From contig CM060203.1 of NCBI GenBank assembly GCA_030562195.1, positions 12,900,534-12,964,533 of the forward strand: a stretch of DNA of 64,000 bases, read 5' to 3'. Position 1 is the stretch's first letter. Every line of letters starts with the position of its first letter. The DNA is from Nipponacmea schrenckii. Its lineage: Eukaryota; Mollusca; Gastropoda; Lottiidae. Under the pieces are notes generated by a model. That model did not search any database and had not been told where the DNA came from. It saw nothing but the letters and a program-made list of their open reading frames with translations. A program made the translations under genes and the position numbers. This document shows, one piece after another, positions 1 through 15,000 of this stretch.

Positions 1-90
1 TTCGCTATTTCGATATGTTTCTGAGATGAAGGTGTGATTGGTAAAACGAATGAATGCATCTGTCCTGTTAAGAATGAAAACTATACTTAC

Positions 91-3000
91 AGCGTTGTCT
101 GGATGGAAGATGTAAGATGCAGGGGAATTATCTACAATTACCACTTGATTTAAATTTCTACCTAACCGACTTAAATCCTGTAATAATTAACACATAGTTA
201 CAATCATTACTAATTATCAAACATATTATATATATTAATCATTTTGCACTGACTTCAGGCAGTGCTTAACATAGAAAAAAAATGACAATTTTATTACAAG
301 AGCTTCAATATGGTGTAATTATACATGGTTATTCAGGTAAGGGTCAACAAACCTTCCATTATTCAATGTGATACTGTCACAGTGACAGTCATGTTTCATT
401 GTTTATCTATATTGTGACGCTGTCACAGTGACAGTCATGTTTCATTGTTTATCTATATTGTGACGCTGTCACAGTGACAGTCATGTTTCATTGTTTATCT
501 ATATTGTGACGCTGTCACAGTGACAGTCATGTTTCATTGTTTATCTGTATTGTGACACTGTCAAAGTGACAGTCATGTTTCATTGTTTATCTATATTGTG
601 ACGCTGTTACAGTGACAGTCATGTTTCATTGTTTATCTGTATTGTGACACTGTCAAAGTGACAGTCATGTTTCATTGTTTATCTGTATTGTGACACTGTC
701 ACTGTTACAGTCATGCTTCATTCTTTATCTGTATTGTGACCCTGTCACAGTGACAGTCATGTTTCATTGTTTTTCTGTATTGAGACCCTTTCACTGTGAC
801 AGTCATGCTTCACTCTTTATCTGTATTGTGACGCTATAACCGTGACAGTCATGTTTCATAGTTTATCTGTATTGTGATACTCTCACAGTGACAGTCATGT
901 TTCATTGTTTATCTATATTGTGACCCTGTCACAATGACAGTCCTGTTTCATTGTTTATCTATATTGTGACACTATAACCGTGACAGATATATTTCATTGT
1001 TTATCTGTATTTTGACGCTGTCACAGTGACAGTCATGTTTTGTGTACATTAGAATACAAATATCTTGACTACAGTTAAATATTAAGGTGCAGAAAAGTCA
1101 AATGAAAGTAGGTCATTAGGTCACTGTATGTCAATATATCTGAAGAGAGCAATTTCATTTCATATTTGTTATAAATCAATATATCTTGAGATAAGCTTAT
1201 GGCCACATAAAGGACCCGGGGCCTTATTCAACAAAAACTTACTTTAAAAAAATTCAAATTTTAAAAAATACGGTAAATTGATTGGACAACAAAACTAAAA
1301 TCAAAATCAAATTTAGTGATTGATCAAACAGAAGACTGTAAGACTAAAATCATCTGAAGTTTTTTTATATAAGCTGACCTATCTCTTAAGATAATTCAGT
1401 CAACTTTTGACCAGACATTTTTCAATAAAATTAATTCTTTTCTTAGTAAAAGACAAGCTGAATCCTTGAGTCTGTCAAGTGTCAACTAGAGTTTGGGGAC
1501 TTAAGATTGATTTTTTCTAAGAAATGATGGACTCAAATATCAGTCAAAGACATATGATCTTGAAACAAAATTCCTGGCAATTCCCTTCATCTTCACATAA
1601 ATCACGAATTTCAACGAATAGTTGAAATGTAATTTATAGGTACAAGTATTCATTCCTAATAACCTTTCACGGCATATTAGAAATGGTTTCCAATATAAAT
1701 TACATTTTTTTCTTTATTCATATTTCTTTTTTTGTGTTAAAGTGAATACATTGTTTGTAATTGATCTCATTAATGTCTCTTAATAAACTTATTAATATTG
1801 TTAACAGTCTATATGGCTGTAGTCTAGCATGTAAGGTCTATGTATAAAGTATTGACATTTCTAGGGACTATGTTCATCATTCCAATTTCTATAATTGACA
1901 TCTTGACTAGATGATGTCCTGGCCAGTAAATCAACCACTTAGCTTTAATTTGGACATTAGACAAAGACAATAATGATTAAAGTCTTATGCAACTTTTAAC
2001 ATATCTGTGCCTTCAACCTGGCAAATAAGTATGAATATCTGGTAAGATAAGGAAGCAATAGCATCAAATTGAGGGCTCAGAGCAAAAATATCTTAAGAAC
2101 CAAGCATTGAGTAAAGTCTTACCTTAACATAATTACCCCTATGAAAGACACAAGATTCCCTGAAAAGTCGGGCCCCAAAACATCCCCACTTATCAAGTAG
2201 GTCAGCTACTGGGTCTGCATACTGAAATAAAAAATAACAACACTTTATATCTAATAACAACACTTTTTCCTGGTAAACTACCAAACAATAAATATTAAAT
2301 AACACCCAAAACACGGAAGTTGATCAACTCTGTAATGTTTTTAACAAGTTTTCAAACACACTATATGACTATATAAAACTTGGATACAATTTGCGACTGT
2401 TAAACTCAAACATAAACTTCATTTCAGACATTTCTTTTAAGGAAACTGAAGATCTATAAATGCTATGAAATTCTGTTGAAAAATCACAAGAAATGTGGAT
2501 AACAGATTTGATTCAAAATTAATCCAACTGTCAGATATAACAGCAGTGCTTTGAGGAACTTAAAGAAAAGATTCAAGTTCCTTTCTATCAGAACTTTGAC
2601 TCACAGCCTTCACTTAGTAACAAGACAATGTTAATAAGATTGATAAAGTTAACTGACCTTTGCTAAACTAGCTGTAAATAATACACACTCGAATAATTCT
2701 CCCATCCTCTGTAGAAATTCATCTACATAAGGCCTCTTTAACACATAAACCTACAGAATAAAAATTGTTATATTAAGCATGATTTTGTTAAAGTAATTAA
2801 ACAGGATCTTGGCCCGAGGACCACAAAATATTTCTCATGCTCAACTTCCTTTTTACTTAAATTAATAATGCCTTCCAAACAAAGAAATAGTAATTTTCCA
2901 GAATTTAGTGATAATGCCAATATTGAGCCTTAATAAATAGATTGATACATGTATATCAGCTATACACCTGGAGGCTTATTTTTGATTGGAAAAAAAAATA

Positions 3001-6000
3001 CAAAATCTAAAATTTATTTATATTTTTTTTTAATAGGATGACTGGCACACTGAAATCATCTTAAGTTATCGAGATTAAGGCCCCTGTAATATCTGCTTCA
3101 AATTTGAGTAAAATCTCAGCATAAAAAGGAAGAATAAAAGAAAGTTTGTGGTCATTGTGTCAGAATTCTATTCAGGTTATATTTTTGTGAATCTGTCATC
3201 ATTAACTAATTCAAATATATAAAGAGTAGGCTAATACCGCTGGATTTTCCCCTTTGCACACTTTATGGCGTTACCTGTCTCCACTAGCTCACTAAGTCAG
3301 AAAAGTAGGTCATTAAACCCATTTTATAAATGCAGATCTCTTTTGCACTCAGAAATCAATTATATCCTCATTTATTATGCAGTACTGATTTAATAAGTCC
3401 CCTTAATATGACTTTGTTCAGGCATTGATTAAATTACTTGGTTTATTATAAAGTAAGAGTTGAAAGAAACCAGACTAAAATAGAAAGTGTAATGCACAAT
3501 CAGGTGCACAGTGAACTTTCCAATATAACTGCCATTCTTACCTGATGTACAGTTCCATCAATTTCTACTGGAACTATAAAATCAGCATTGCTAATTGGCT
3601 GTAAATACAATAATTAAATGTTGAAGACTTTCCTGATAGATCAAGTGATAATTAACAGGTTGAACATGTCAAATTTGAATGCTGGGAAATTTCACTTTCA
3701 ATCATCTTAGATAAACAAGATAGTCTTATTCTTATGGAATATCTTAAGCCACTTTCAACAAAATTTCTCAACTTTAGATCTTTCTGCTGGCCAGAATACC
3801 TGATGAGGCCAGAGCCTATACAACCTGGAAGCATCATTCTTTAAAATATATGAAATTATAGCAAAAACTGCTGAGGAATAGTTAGCTCATTTTTATTTAA
3901 GAAAAATACTTTTGTTCTTTTAAACAAATGAGATTTACCCTAATATTTATCAAGCCTTACCTTAAAAGAACTATGTACAAGAGTTTCATCTAAGTCTATC
4001 ACCACACATTTTTTATGCATATCAGTGTGGCGGACTGAGGGCAGTAAATATTTTTCACCAATCTGAAATATAATATTCACAAATATTCAATTTTGTTTTT
4101 TTATTGTAAACCATTTGGATATCATCATGACTGGTTAACTTTTAATGTACCTACAGGTCAGCGAATAAAATTAGAAGGTTCGCCTTGAAAAATTATGAGA
4201 TTGGTGAAAAATCTGGATGATAGTAACTAATATCCTAATATTAACCAAGCCATAATAACAATATTGAAAATATCATTTAATGGAGGCAACTGTACTAGAT
4301 TATCAAGTTAATTGGGATTTATAATTAATAGGTATAATGCTGCATAATAACCATAACCAACAAAACGTCTTCATAAAATGTGTGAAAAAATAAAGAGGTT
4401 TTCATAAAATGATGAGTTTTTTTTGCTATGGGCTTTAATAGTTGACACCCAGTGTCATTTATGGTAGTACAATTCTATTTGTATAAAATATTATGTTCTC
4501 TGAATGTGTATAGCATAATAATGCATATGAGGAAGAGATTCAATTATTTATTGCTCTTCAACATAGAAGACTGAACTAGGTTACATTGTATATCATATTA
4601 CTTTTAACATCAGTCATATAAGGGGAATTTAATAACACAATTTTATGGCAACTTTTGTGTTATACTGTACACGTGTCATCATAATTTCACCCAGTAATGT
4701 AAATTGTTGAAACGTTGTGTGCAATAAAACTCAGGAGTTGTGCATGAACACATTTATCTATTATTTAATGTTGAGTCTGCCTTCAAATGTCACTTAAGGA
4801 TAAGTATATTGATTGTAAGACATGTGACATTTTCTTCAAGTCACAATTATAATCATTTTAATGATAACCACTGGGATTGTTTACAATCACATATGTCAAG
4901 GCTATACTGGGTTAATATATGCATGTTGGACCTCATGAATATTCAATAGACAAATACTTGACTATATACTATCAATGAGAGCCCGTGGCTATAAATAGAA
5001 TTAGAATATAAACACTAGTAGATCTGTCATCTGTCAGACTGACTATTATTGTGGTATGTTAGAACAAGACCATAGATTACAAGTTTTTTAACATCAAGGA
5101 TATTACTTTAAATAATGGCTATCTAATGTCAATACAGACTTACTAAGACATGATGCAAACAGTGGGAATGAAAGGGAAATATAGGTAGTAAGAGAAAGAA
5201 GGAAAATGATGAAAGGAAACATGGAACTAACTATTATACAAATATGGCATTTAGATCAACGGTTCAAGACTTTGTAGGAGAGTAAAGGGACTAAAATCAT
5301 AGTTGTCTCCACTATAATGGGGGGGGGGGGGTGGGGACTAATGAAAGGGTATGAGGGTTAGACTCAAATCTTTAATATTTGAAATATGTAATATTAGGAA
5401 AAAGGATAACTATTTTTTCTTTTACAGTATGCCTCAAATGCCTCTATGTCTCCCCAAAACGATTTTCTGGATGTCTTTCAAATGGCAAAATACAATTTTT
5501 TTTTATAAAAAAATTGACCTTAATCTTTGTTTGGGAAAAGTTGCATGAAAAGTAAGGCAGGCCAAACTAAAAACTTGAGAAGATTTAAAAATAGAGGAAT
5601 ACATACCTTAGCATTTCCATTTTCTTCCACTTGAGGCACTTGACAGTTAGTTTGGGCATTGTTATTATTGTTATTGTTATTGTTGTTATTGGAACCAAAA
5701 CAACATAACAATGAATTGAGAAATCTATTTCTTGGTTTCTTCAGTACTGTTGTACTTGAACCTAAAAAGATATAAAAAAATAATAATGAAAGTCTTTCTT
5801 GTCTAGTTAACATCAATAATTTTTGACCAATTCAAACAAGCTAATTTAACTTGAAAATGTTACAACTAGAAGACAAAATATAGAGTAATTACAAGAACAT
5901 ATGAAAAATACATTAACAACTTAATGTTCATTCTGTAGACTGATACATATATTTATCTTCTTACTGTTACAAATTTATCTTTTTTTTCAAACAAAATTTA

Positions 6001-9000
6001 TTTTCAAAATTACAATTTTAAATATTGAGTGTCACGAAGAAAGGTGCCTTTTTCTTTTAATTAAACCAAAATTAAAACTTCAAATTTTGGTGAACCTGAG
6101 AATTGTAAAAACAATCCAATTGACGTGACATGTAAGGGCCTTAAGTACAATAATTTTAGCTTATTAGATGCAAGTACCTGATTAAATATCAATATTGTCT
6201 TATTTCTCTTGACTCTATAAAGTGTGAATATCATTAAAATTGTATTTAACTCGAAGGTGTTTCTTTAATAATTATACAAAAAACTAAATCAAGAATGGTA
6301 ATTAAACATAATATAAAATGATGTAAATAGGTCCAGATGTTCCCAGTTAAATAAATAAATCATTATTAATAGTACTTGATATACAAACCATGTTTATAAA
6401 TCTCATAAAATATATTGTAATGACGTCAAACTAAAATTGATTTAGATTATTTGGATATTTTATTCTATAGTTTAATATATACTGGCTTGAAATAAACAGA
6501 GAATTAGCTAGTTCTAGTACAAATACTCAATAACATAATTTATTAAAAGAATTAATATTTATTGAGTATTTTTTCATAATTTATGCAGAATATTTCATAT
6601 TTCTAAAATGATGTTTTTGACTTCTATTCTGGAGCGATAATAATTTCTATTTGTCTAAATTTGGCAGACTGAAAGTTTAAATCATGTTTTAACATTTATA
6701 AGTTAACATTTAGTCCGGTTAAGAGAGGGTGCTGATAAATGTCCTTGATATCTTTCTTTTTTATATGTCCTTGATATCTTTCTTTTTTATATGTCCTTGA
6801 TATCTGTCTTTTTTATATGTCCTTGATATCTTTCTTTTTTATATGTCCTTGATATCTTTCTTTTTTATATGTCCTTGATATCTGTCTTTTTTATATGTCC
6901 TTGATATCTTTCTTTTTTATATGTCCTTGATATCTTTCTTTTTTATATGTCCTTGATATCTGTCTTTTTTATATGTCCTTGATATCTTTCTTTTTTATAT
7001 GTCCTTGATATCTTTCTTTTTTATATGTCCTTGATATCTTTCTTTTTTATATGTCCTTGATATCTTTCTTTTTTATATGTCCTTGATATCTTTCTTTTTT
7101 ATATGTCCTTGATATCTTTCTTTTTTATGAGAGAAATTATTATTACTATAATTTTTTTTCTATCAAATTTCAATGTTTCTTGTTCAATAATGTTTGATAG
7201 GTCTTTAAGCTCCACTGATCCAGGTCAATATAAACACTTTGATAAAGTTGTTATTAAAAATATTAAAGTATTTATCAAACTACATGATCAATGATAAAGA
7301 TATTATCCCACACGCCTAAGGATTATAATTGTACAAGTTTGAAAGCAAACTGTTATTTTTCAGGTTCATCTTTCTTGTTATAAAGGTTTTTAAGGCTTAT
7401 GTATCAGGGACACGGATTTCATTTTTTCACGTAATACACATACCAAGAGATAAAATTGAGCTGTATTGTATATATATAACTATATTAAGATGGATCTTCG
7501 ACACTACATTTGTCTCCAATTAATGAAAGCCAATAAATTATTCCCCTTGAAAATGTAATGAAAAACAAATTGATATATATAGCCCATGGAAGTGACAAGA
7601 GCAATTCATCAGGTCATATTTCAATAACTTAGAAAAGAAAAAAGATCAGAGGAAATAGAGATCAAAACATTTTTATTTGATTTTATGTCTAATGTATTCC
7701 TTGCCTTAAGGGTCAATAGATGACATCAAAGATCTTGTAAATTCGAAAATTTCGTAACAGATGCCTAAAGCATCAATGCAAATGTATACCATGTACATTT
7801 GAGTGAGGGCTGTAGCTCACACTGTTATCATCAGATTATAAATAAGTTGATGTGTTCTCTATATGGGTTTCTGAGCAACCTAAATTCAATAACCATTATT
7901 GTATTCATCAAGATGCTTTACAGTTGATTAGGCATCTCAACATCTCATAATGCAACATTTTTATTCTTGAAAAGGTAATTTATTACTTATTTTCACATTC
8001 CCATTCTTTTATTCTTTATAAGACATATAGAAGCAGGGCCATAAGCATTATGGATATACCGGTACTACTTCAAGGTTTATTACATACTATGTTTCGAAAC
8101 ATCATTAACAACATTAATTGATAAAAAAAAACAGTAAGATTAGATCACTACAGGCTACAAAGACTGTCACAATATCATAATACCTAAAGATATTAAATAC
8201 TTCTTTCTTGACAAAAATTTAACTGCAGACAATAAAAATTGTGTGAATCTTTCTCCAAAAATTGCCTCTCGTAAATGCAATTAAAAATTTTTTCAAGGAA
8301 GTAGTAAGTTTAGCTAAATAACAAACTCATAATTATTGGGTCAGAAATATGATGCTTCAATGAAGCTTCTTTGGTAATTTGGATCAACAACAAAAATAAC
8401 ATCTTTCCTCTTTATCCCACCTGGCCATATGCTATATAAATATATATATATATATACAATGTATATCAATTGGTATTAATGACAATTCTTTCATCAAATA
8501 AAAAATTTCACACATACTGCAAGCTGCTTCCAACACGTAAATGCCTTGGCTTGGCAGCATCAACAACAATTTAATTTATGAATAAAAAATATGCGTAGGA
8601 CACACAATATGTCCAATCTACGTAGGATATTACGTCAAATAATAATCAATATCTAATCTATTTATCAACACCTGTTTCCAATAATTTAAAGCTATCACCA
8701 TTTCGCTTAAAGTGGTCATTAAACAATATGAAATGAAATGCAAGTAAACTTCTGAAGCGCATTGTTTAACAACATGGCATGCAGTCTTATTCAATGGAAA
8801 TTTACTAGAAGCAATTAGCCTACAAATTCTAGCTGTTTGTGGCCTTTTTATACTATCCCAGCTTTCAACCAGGGTTTTAAGATACCCTAAAAATGCGAAA
8901 TATTTTTTGCTAGTAGCGCAGTTTTTTTGCGAAAAATAATATTTTCTAATTAATAAAAAAATATGGAAATAAAGTACTTGTCCGATGCCCGACTAATGAA

Positions 9001-12000
9001 ATTTTACTTGTTGGCGCATTTTATGAATAGTGTTGCACTTGTTTGACTTTTTGGAATTTATGGCACGTAAATGCTTTCTTTGTGTCGTTTTCCATTGAAA
9101 TCATATTTTAAGTGTGCCCCGGGGAGCAAAAATCAAATGCAATCACCTCGCAAATTCTCGTAAATATGCACTGCCATATTAAAGAAATACATTTTTAGTT
9201 TAAATGTAGGCCTAAGTACTGTAGAGACACTATCTTAGAATAAACGGTTTAAGCACTAAAAATTAAGGTGTCTCTGTTTTGACAACTTGTTGATATTCTT
9301 GGTCGAAAGAGGTGCGTACATGATAGGCCTATAAATGCAGGACTTAACAAAAACTGCTATACATTTTTCACATCTCAGAGACAAACTGGTGCACAAAATT
9401 ACTATTGAATTTCGTCCCATAGACTAAATAACTGTGATGCAAATTAATAAATTAATTCAGACCCTGTATAGAGACTTAATACAGATATTACTGAACCTAG
9501 ATTATATCATATGATATAAAGTACATGACAATCACATAAAAAACTAGATGAATACCGAAAACCAGATACAATACCCTGAGTAAATCCAGCTACAGTCCAA
9601 TTAGGTAATTGAATCAAATGTGCTATTTCCATGGAGTTGCTGATATTGGTTGAAAAATAACATTGATTAAAAGATATATTGGAATAACTTTGATCAGGAG
9701 ACCTAAATAAACTAACTGTATAAAAGGATCTAGGTCAGATTAAACTTGGAGATATTTAGTATACTGTTTAAAGGGATCATTCCATGACTACCTGTAGGCT
9801 GTATGTTCTAACCCGAATCAGGTCAGAAGCCTTAAAGTTAACTTTGTAGGCCTATAGCGGACAATCATTTCTTAACCAGCAAATCCAATGTCTGATGAAC
9901 CTCCAGCATATGAATTCAATATTTGACATATATCGAAGGTTAGTTGGTGAAGTTCAAAAATGAAAACTTCAAAAGGGCATATCTAAAAGATCAGCCATTT
10001 AGGGGAACCGATTTAACACAAGCCTTAAATCTTTAAGACTTAAGGAAGGTAAAAATCCAGCTATAATATAGAAATACAGTAATCTGATTGGATATTAATT
10101 TTTTACCTAAAAAACAATTTTAGTAATTGACCAATCAAATGATCGCAATATAAGTTCTAGTAGTCAAAGAAATGATCCATGTTAATCAGCCAAAGTACAA
10201 AGAAAAGAGGACATCAAATATTTCATTTCTTAAAATTTTTATCTATGAGAGCAAGTCACACTTTAAACATGGTTTAAATATAAATATAATACCATAGAGG
10301 TAATGTGAATAGACAGAATAGAATAAGTTATTCAAACTGACAGATAATAAATAAAAAACTTTATTCTAGGTCGACAGGACAGCTATCTATGTAAGGTCTA
10401 TACTGAGTAAACAAACAGCTCACGCAGAGATAAATTTCTTAATTTACTTATATCAAACATTAATAAATTCTAACACAGACTACGCTAGTAAATTGCACTA
10501 TTTCCATATAAATTAATAAACTTTTAATACATTTCAATACAGTTCTTATTTAGAGTAAGAAGAAAGGGGGGTGGGGGAAGAAATCTACTGTACCTACTGA
10601 AAATAAAAGAGTTCTTATTTAAGGGGAAATACAAGTTTTGGAACAAGAATCAAGTCAATGTATTCTATGTTCTTTATATCACAGATTTATTTCTTTAATA
10701 ATAAGTCAACATGGGTTTTTCCATTATTGTCAAAAGATTGAGGAAGAATAGTTATACTGCATTTCATTAGATTGTAACTTTTGAAAAGAAATTTATTTTA
10801 AAATCTTTTCACTATAGCATTCAGTTTGAACTCCCAATATAATATAATATCTTAACTAATTCTGGTATGTAATTTATGGTGAACAAATTGTCACACTTTA
10901 CAATCATGTGATCTAGGCTTATATTAATCATCATTTTGATCATTCTTCATATGCCTTGCTGTAACTCATTATGTCCCTTACTGACCGACATTCATAAATA
11001 GTATATTTATACTTGATCAGATTAAAGACAGGAAATATTGTGAATTGTTACAAAGACCACAAAAATGTGACAAGACCTATATATATGGAAACGAGAAATG
11101 GCACACACGTTAGATATTGATAATTCCTTCTTAACAAAATCCCTAAACGTAATCTCCATTTCTATACACTACCTAATATATTATATAAGATGTGATAGAT
11201 GGGTGGCAATCTAATAGAATATATTGGCAACACGGCATTATGTTATCAAAATGGTAAAATATATATCTGGATCACCTTAATCCTGCCAGACAATAAGCTC
11301 TTATCAGATATATGACCTACAAAAGCAACATTTTAAATAATTTATATGAAAAACACGGATGAAAGACAAGGGCAGACAGCATGACAGCGTGATAAATATA
11401 CCACTGACATAAAAAATATACAGGATTTAAATAAAATCTAGCGGAAAAAAAACTCTTTATACCAGCTCACAATCAAAAGAAATCTTACCTGATCCGAAAC
11501 GAAAAATCAGCCATTTAATAAATGTACTTAATCTTCTGGAAATACAAGTCCAACAACCAACTACATCCATTTTTACAGAATTGTCATAAAACTATTGTGA
11601 CCAAGAAATGTTGAAGAAACCTTTAAGGATGGCAATGTCACCAAACAATCTTAGACCACAAACAACGAAAGCGAAAGAACCAAACATTGACAAGCATGTT
11701 ATCTTCTTAGTTTGTGTCAAATGATATGAGAGAAAGAATTAGAATATAAGGTATATTTGGAGTCAGTATATATATATAAAGTTTAGATTATATTATTATT
11801 GATTTTACTAGTTGACAATCTACACCCAGAAACAGCTGTTCATATTTCATCACAGATGGAATTTAAAGGAGCAATTTGGAGAAAATTCAATTCATAATCT
11901 ATGCCTTTGTTTGAAATTTTTACAGTTATTTTGAGTCAAAATGTAGAACAAAGAATAAAATTCTGAGCATGACCTCAATTTTAGTGCAAAGAGTTCACAA

Positions 12001-15000
12001 GAGCTGAATGCCAAAAATAAATCAAGTTCATCAAGTAACAAATTCAGTTCTAATAGAAGCATGAATATTGATTTGACCAGTTTTTCTTTCCAGTCATGTC
12101 TTAACAGTTTATATTATTACATAAAAGTATTTCTAGTATTGTATATTACAGGAGAAGGGCTTATCAGGTTTATTTTTAACGTTCTAAAGTAGGATGTTAG
12201 AATGGCAGTTCAGACATTGATCACATGTGAAGAAAACACTTCCTGTACTATTGGTTACAGGGAACTATCTGATATTATATGACCCAATTCATTGTATTAC
12301 CTGGCCTTATAAAATCTATCCATACCAGTATTCTAAGATTAAGAAAAATAATCATAGCCATACTATTTCTTTAATAATTAAGCAGAAATCAATAGTGATC
12401 ATGCAGAAATTAAACATTATGGTGTATCATTTTTTAAAACTGACTGGTGTTGAAAGAAAAGGTGATTTATTACTTTAACTTGCAATATAATTCAAGCTTG
12501 AACACTGATATGGAATATTGTTTTATGAAACCATGGCAACTAAGATAAATTTTTAATGAATACATAATACAGTCAATCAGTGTGAAACATATTTATTGAA
12601 CATATAACCGAGCATAATTGATATAAAACACGAATAACACGCTATTATGATTAAGTATAAAATCAAAAGAAAAAACACTTTGTTATTGTAATCAAGAATA
12701 AAAGAACAATTCAGCATGAAAAAGGATAGGTACCGTACCAATAATGTTCATAGGTTTTTTATGCAATTTGACTTTTCAATAACTTAACTTAAAGTACGCA
12801 AGGTTGTACTTTTAAGATGTAAGTTTGTCTAAAATAAAGATTCCTATCATTAAAGTTCAGTCTTTGATAAAAAACTTTTATGATAAAAAGCTTTATACAA
12901 CAAAAGTTTACATCAGAAGAGACAATCAGATGCTTGCGTTAAAACTCTCCATCTTATGATAAAAGCTAGCATTAAGATCAAAGCTTAGAATACATTTGTG
13001 ACTAGAGAAATCAAGTTCTAACTACAAGAGCCATAACAACAACCACTTCGTAAAGTACAGTACAGTAATTACTAATTCTGGATCTCTTCCAACTGAACTT
13101 TTTACTCATTACAATTTCACTGCCAAACAATCTCAAATTCATGTCATAACAATATATTGATGCAACCACTGAAATAACTCACACCACCTTGAATGATATT
13201 TGTACCCAGTTTCCAAGAATAAATATTTTTAGTCTAGAATAACAAGACAATTCCTGTAAAAAAATGGAACACTTGTTAACAATTGAAACTTAACTCAATA
13301 AAAAGTTCACAGACACACCAGAGACAGGTCATTACCATAAATTCTACTTCTGGTTGATTTAGAATAGGTTTCAGGTTCAAATCTCACTGCCAGTATTACA
13401 TGATTACTAGACTTGATGTCCCAAGCAAGGCAGGGCATGCTGACCCTTCATACTCAGTGCAACTGTGAAGAACTGGGTTTATTTTACTTGACATCTCTGA
13501 GGATGCATAAAGACAAGAAAGCTAGTTTAAAAGTTATGGTTTGTTTATTCAACCTTTTTCTATCTTACTTTCTATATATATATAAAAAAAGAAATAAAGG
13601 TATTATATTCTAGTCTAATTTTTTTTATATCTACCTATTGCATGCACTGCCAGCATTGCCCAATTATGGAGGCGTCTTAAGTAGCAGCACATCAAGATCA
13701 TTCTTCTTAGACATTGCATTGTGTATAGCAAGATGGGATATTTTGCCTGATCAGCATATTTTTTTTCAATTTCAAACTGTTGGGGAGTTTACACTGTAGC
13801 ATTTAAAAATGTAGAAAATAGGACTTTTATTAATATTAAAAAATATTTAAAGGATTGCATCTTGGTACAACAGGCTGAAATATAGGGTTGTCTCAGTCTG
13901 AAACTTACTGAATCTGATCAGACAAATATGGCTAGGGGAGAGTCAGAAAAACTAAGCCACAAAAACTGGGGATTTTCTGCACCTTTGCAGGTGCGGGGAT
14001 TTTAAAAGTATTTAAATACTGAGAATACACCAAACCAAATATACTTGGAAATATTTTTTTTTTATTTCAATCAACCATAATTATACCCCTACATCAGTCA
14101 TCAAAATTTTTACAAGAATTTCAATTGCTCAGTCGCCATACATACACATCCAAAACAATCCACATTACAGGGTCATGTGAAACACAGATAAAGAAGATCA
14201 AGATGATGGTTCATTATGCTTCTTTTACGTGCTCTGTTAACAGGGGACGTTGACGTAAACCAGTTTACTAGCAGATAGACTTTAGACTTTAAATCCTACT
14301 GCCTGACTACTCTTTTTGCAGAATGTTTTTTATTAAGGGATTATAAAGATAGATTGGATGGAAACCTAAGATATGATATATAAGGGGGTGAAGGTAGGGG
14401 TATCCTCCCATTTCGCCCCAAAATATTTCCATTCCACCCCTTTCCAGTATGCCCCTTTCCCATTTCACCCCATTTTTCAGTTCGCCCCTTTTCCATTCCG
14501 CCCCTTTTCCATTCCGCCCCATTGCATTTTGCCCCTTTTCCATTTTTCCTGTTCCCATTATATTCCCCCTTCCCCCATTTTCCTTTTAAAAACACTTATA
14601 CCACTAAGAGAGGAACAGTCTTCATTTTCGTGAGTTCATTTGCTTAAGCATCTTCCGATGTACTACAAATGTACACTATATTTACTTCAAATATACCATA
14701 AATTTGAAAGTTTTCTATCCATTTCGAGAAATATTTTTTCTATTATATATTGCATCTCACTAATATATGTCGGATATGACAAATGCGGATAATTATAGTT
14801 GAAGACTGTTCCCCATTAAAAAAGTGTGCTTGTTCGGGTTAGAATGAGCAAAATGGGAAGGGACCTCAAAGGGTGAAATGAGTAAGGGCGAAATGGGAAG
14901 GGGTGAAAAGGGAAGGAGTGAATGTGAAGGGGCGATATGGGAAGGGGCTTAGTGGGAATAAACCAAAGGTAGGAGTCAAAATATGATAACGTAAACACTG

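Noticed and set aside
14307..14633. Overlapping open frames on both strands rich in Pro/Phe or Gly/Lys
   Set aside because: They arise from the pyrimidine/purine repeat, have no family signature, and overlap one another on opposite strands.
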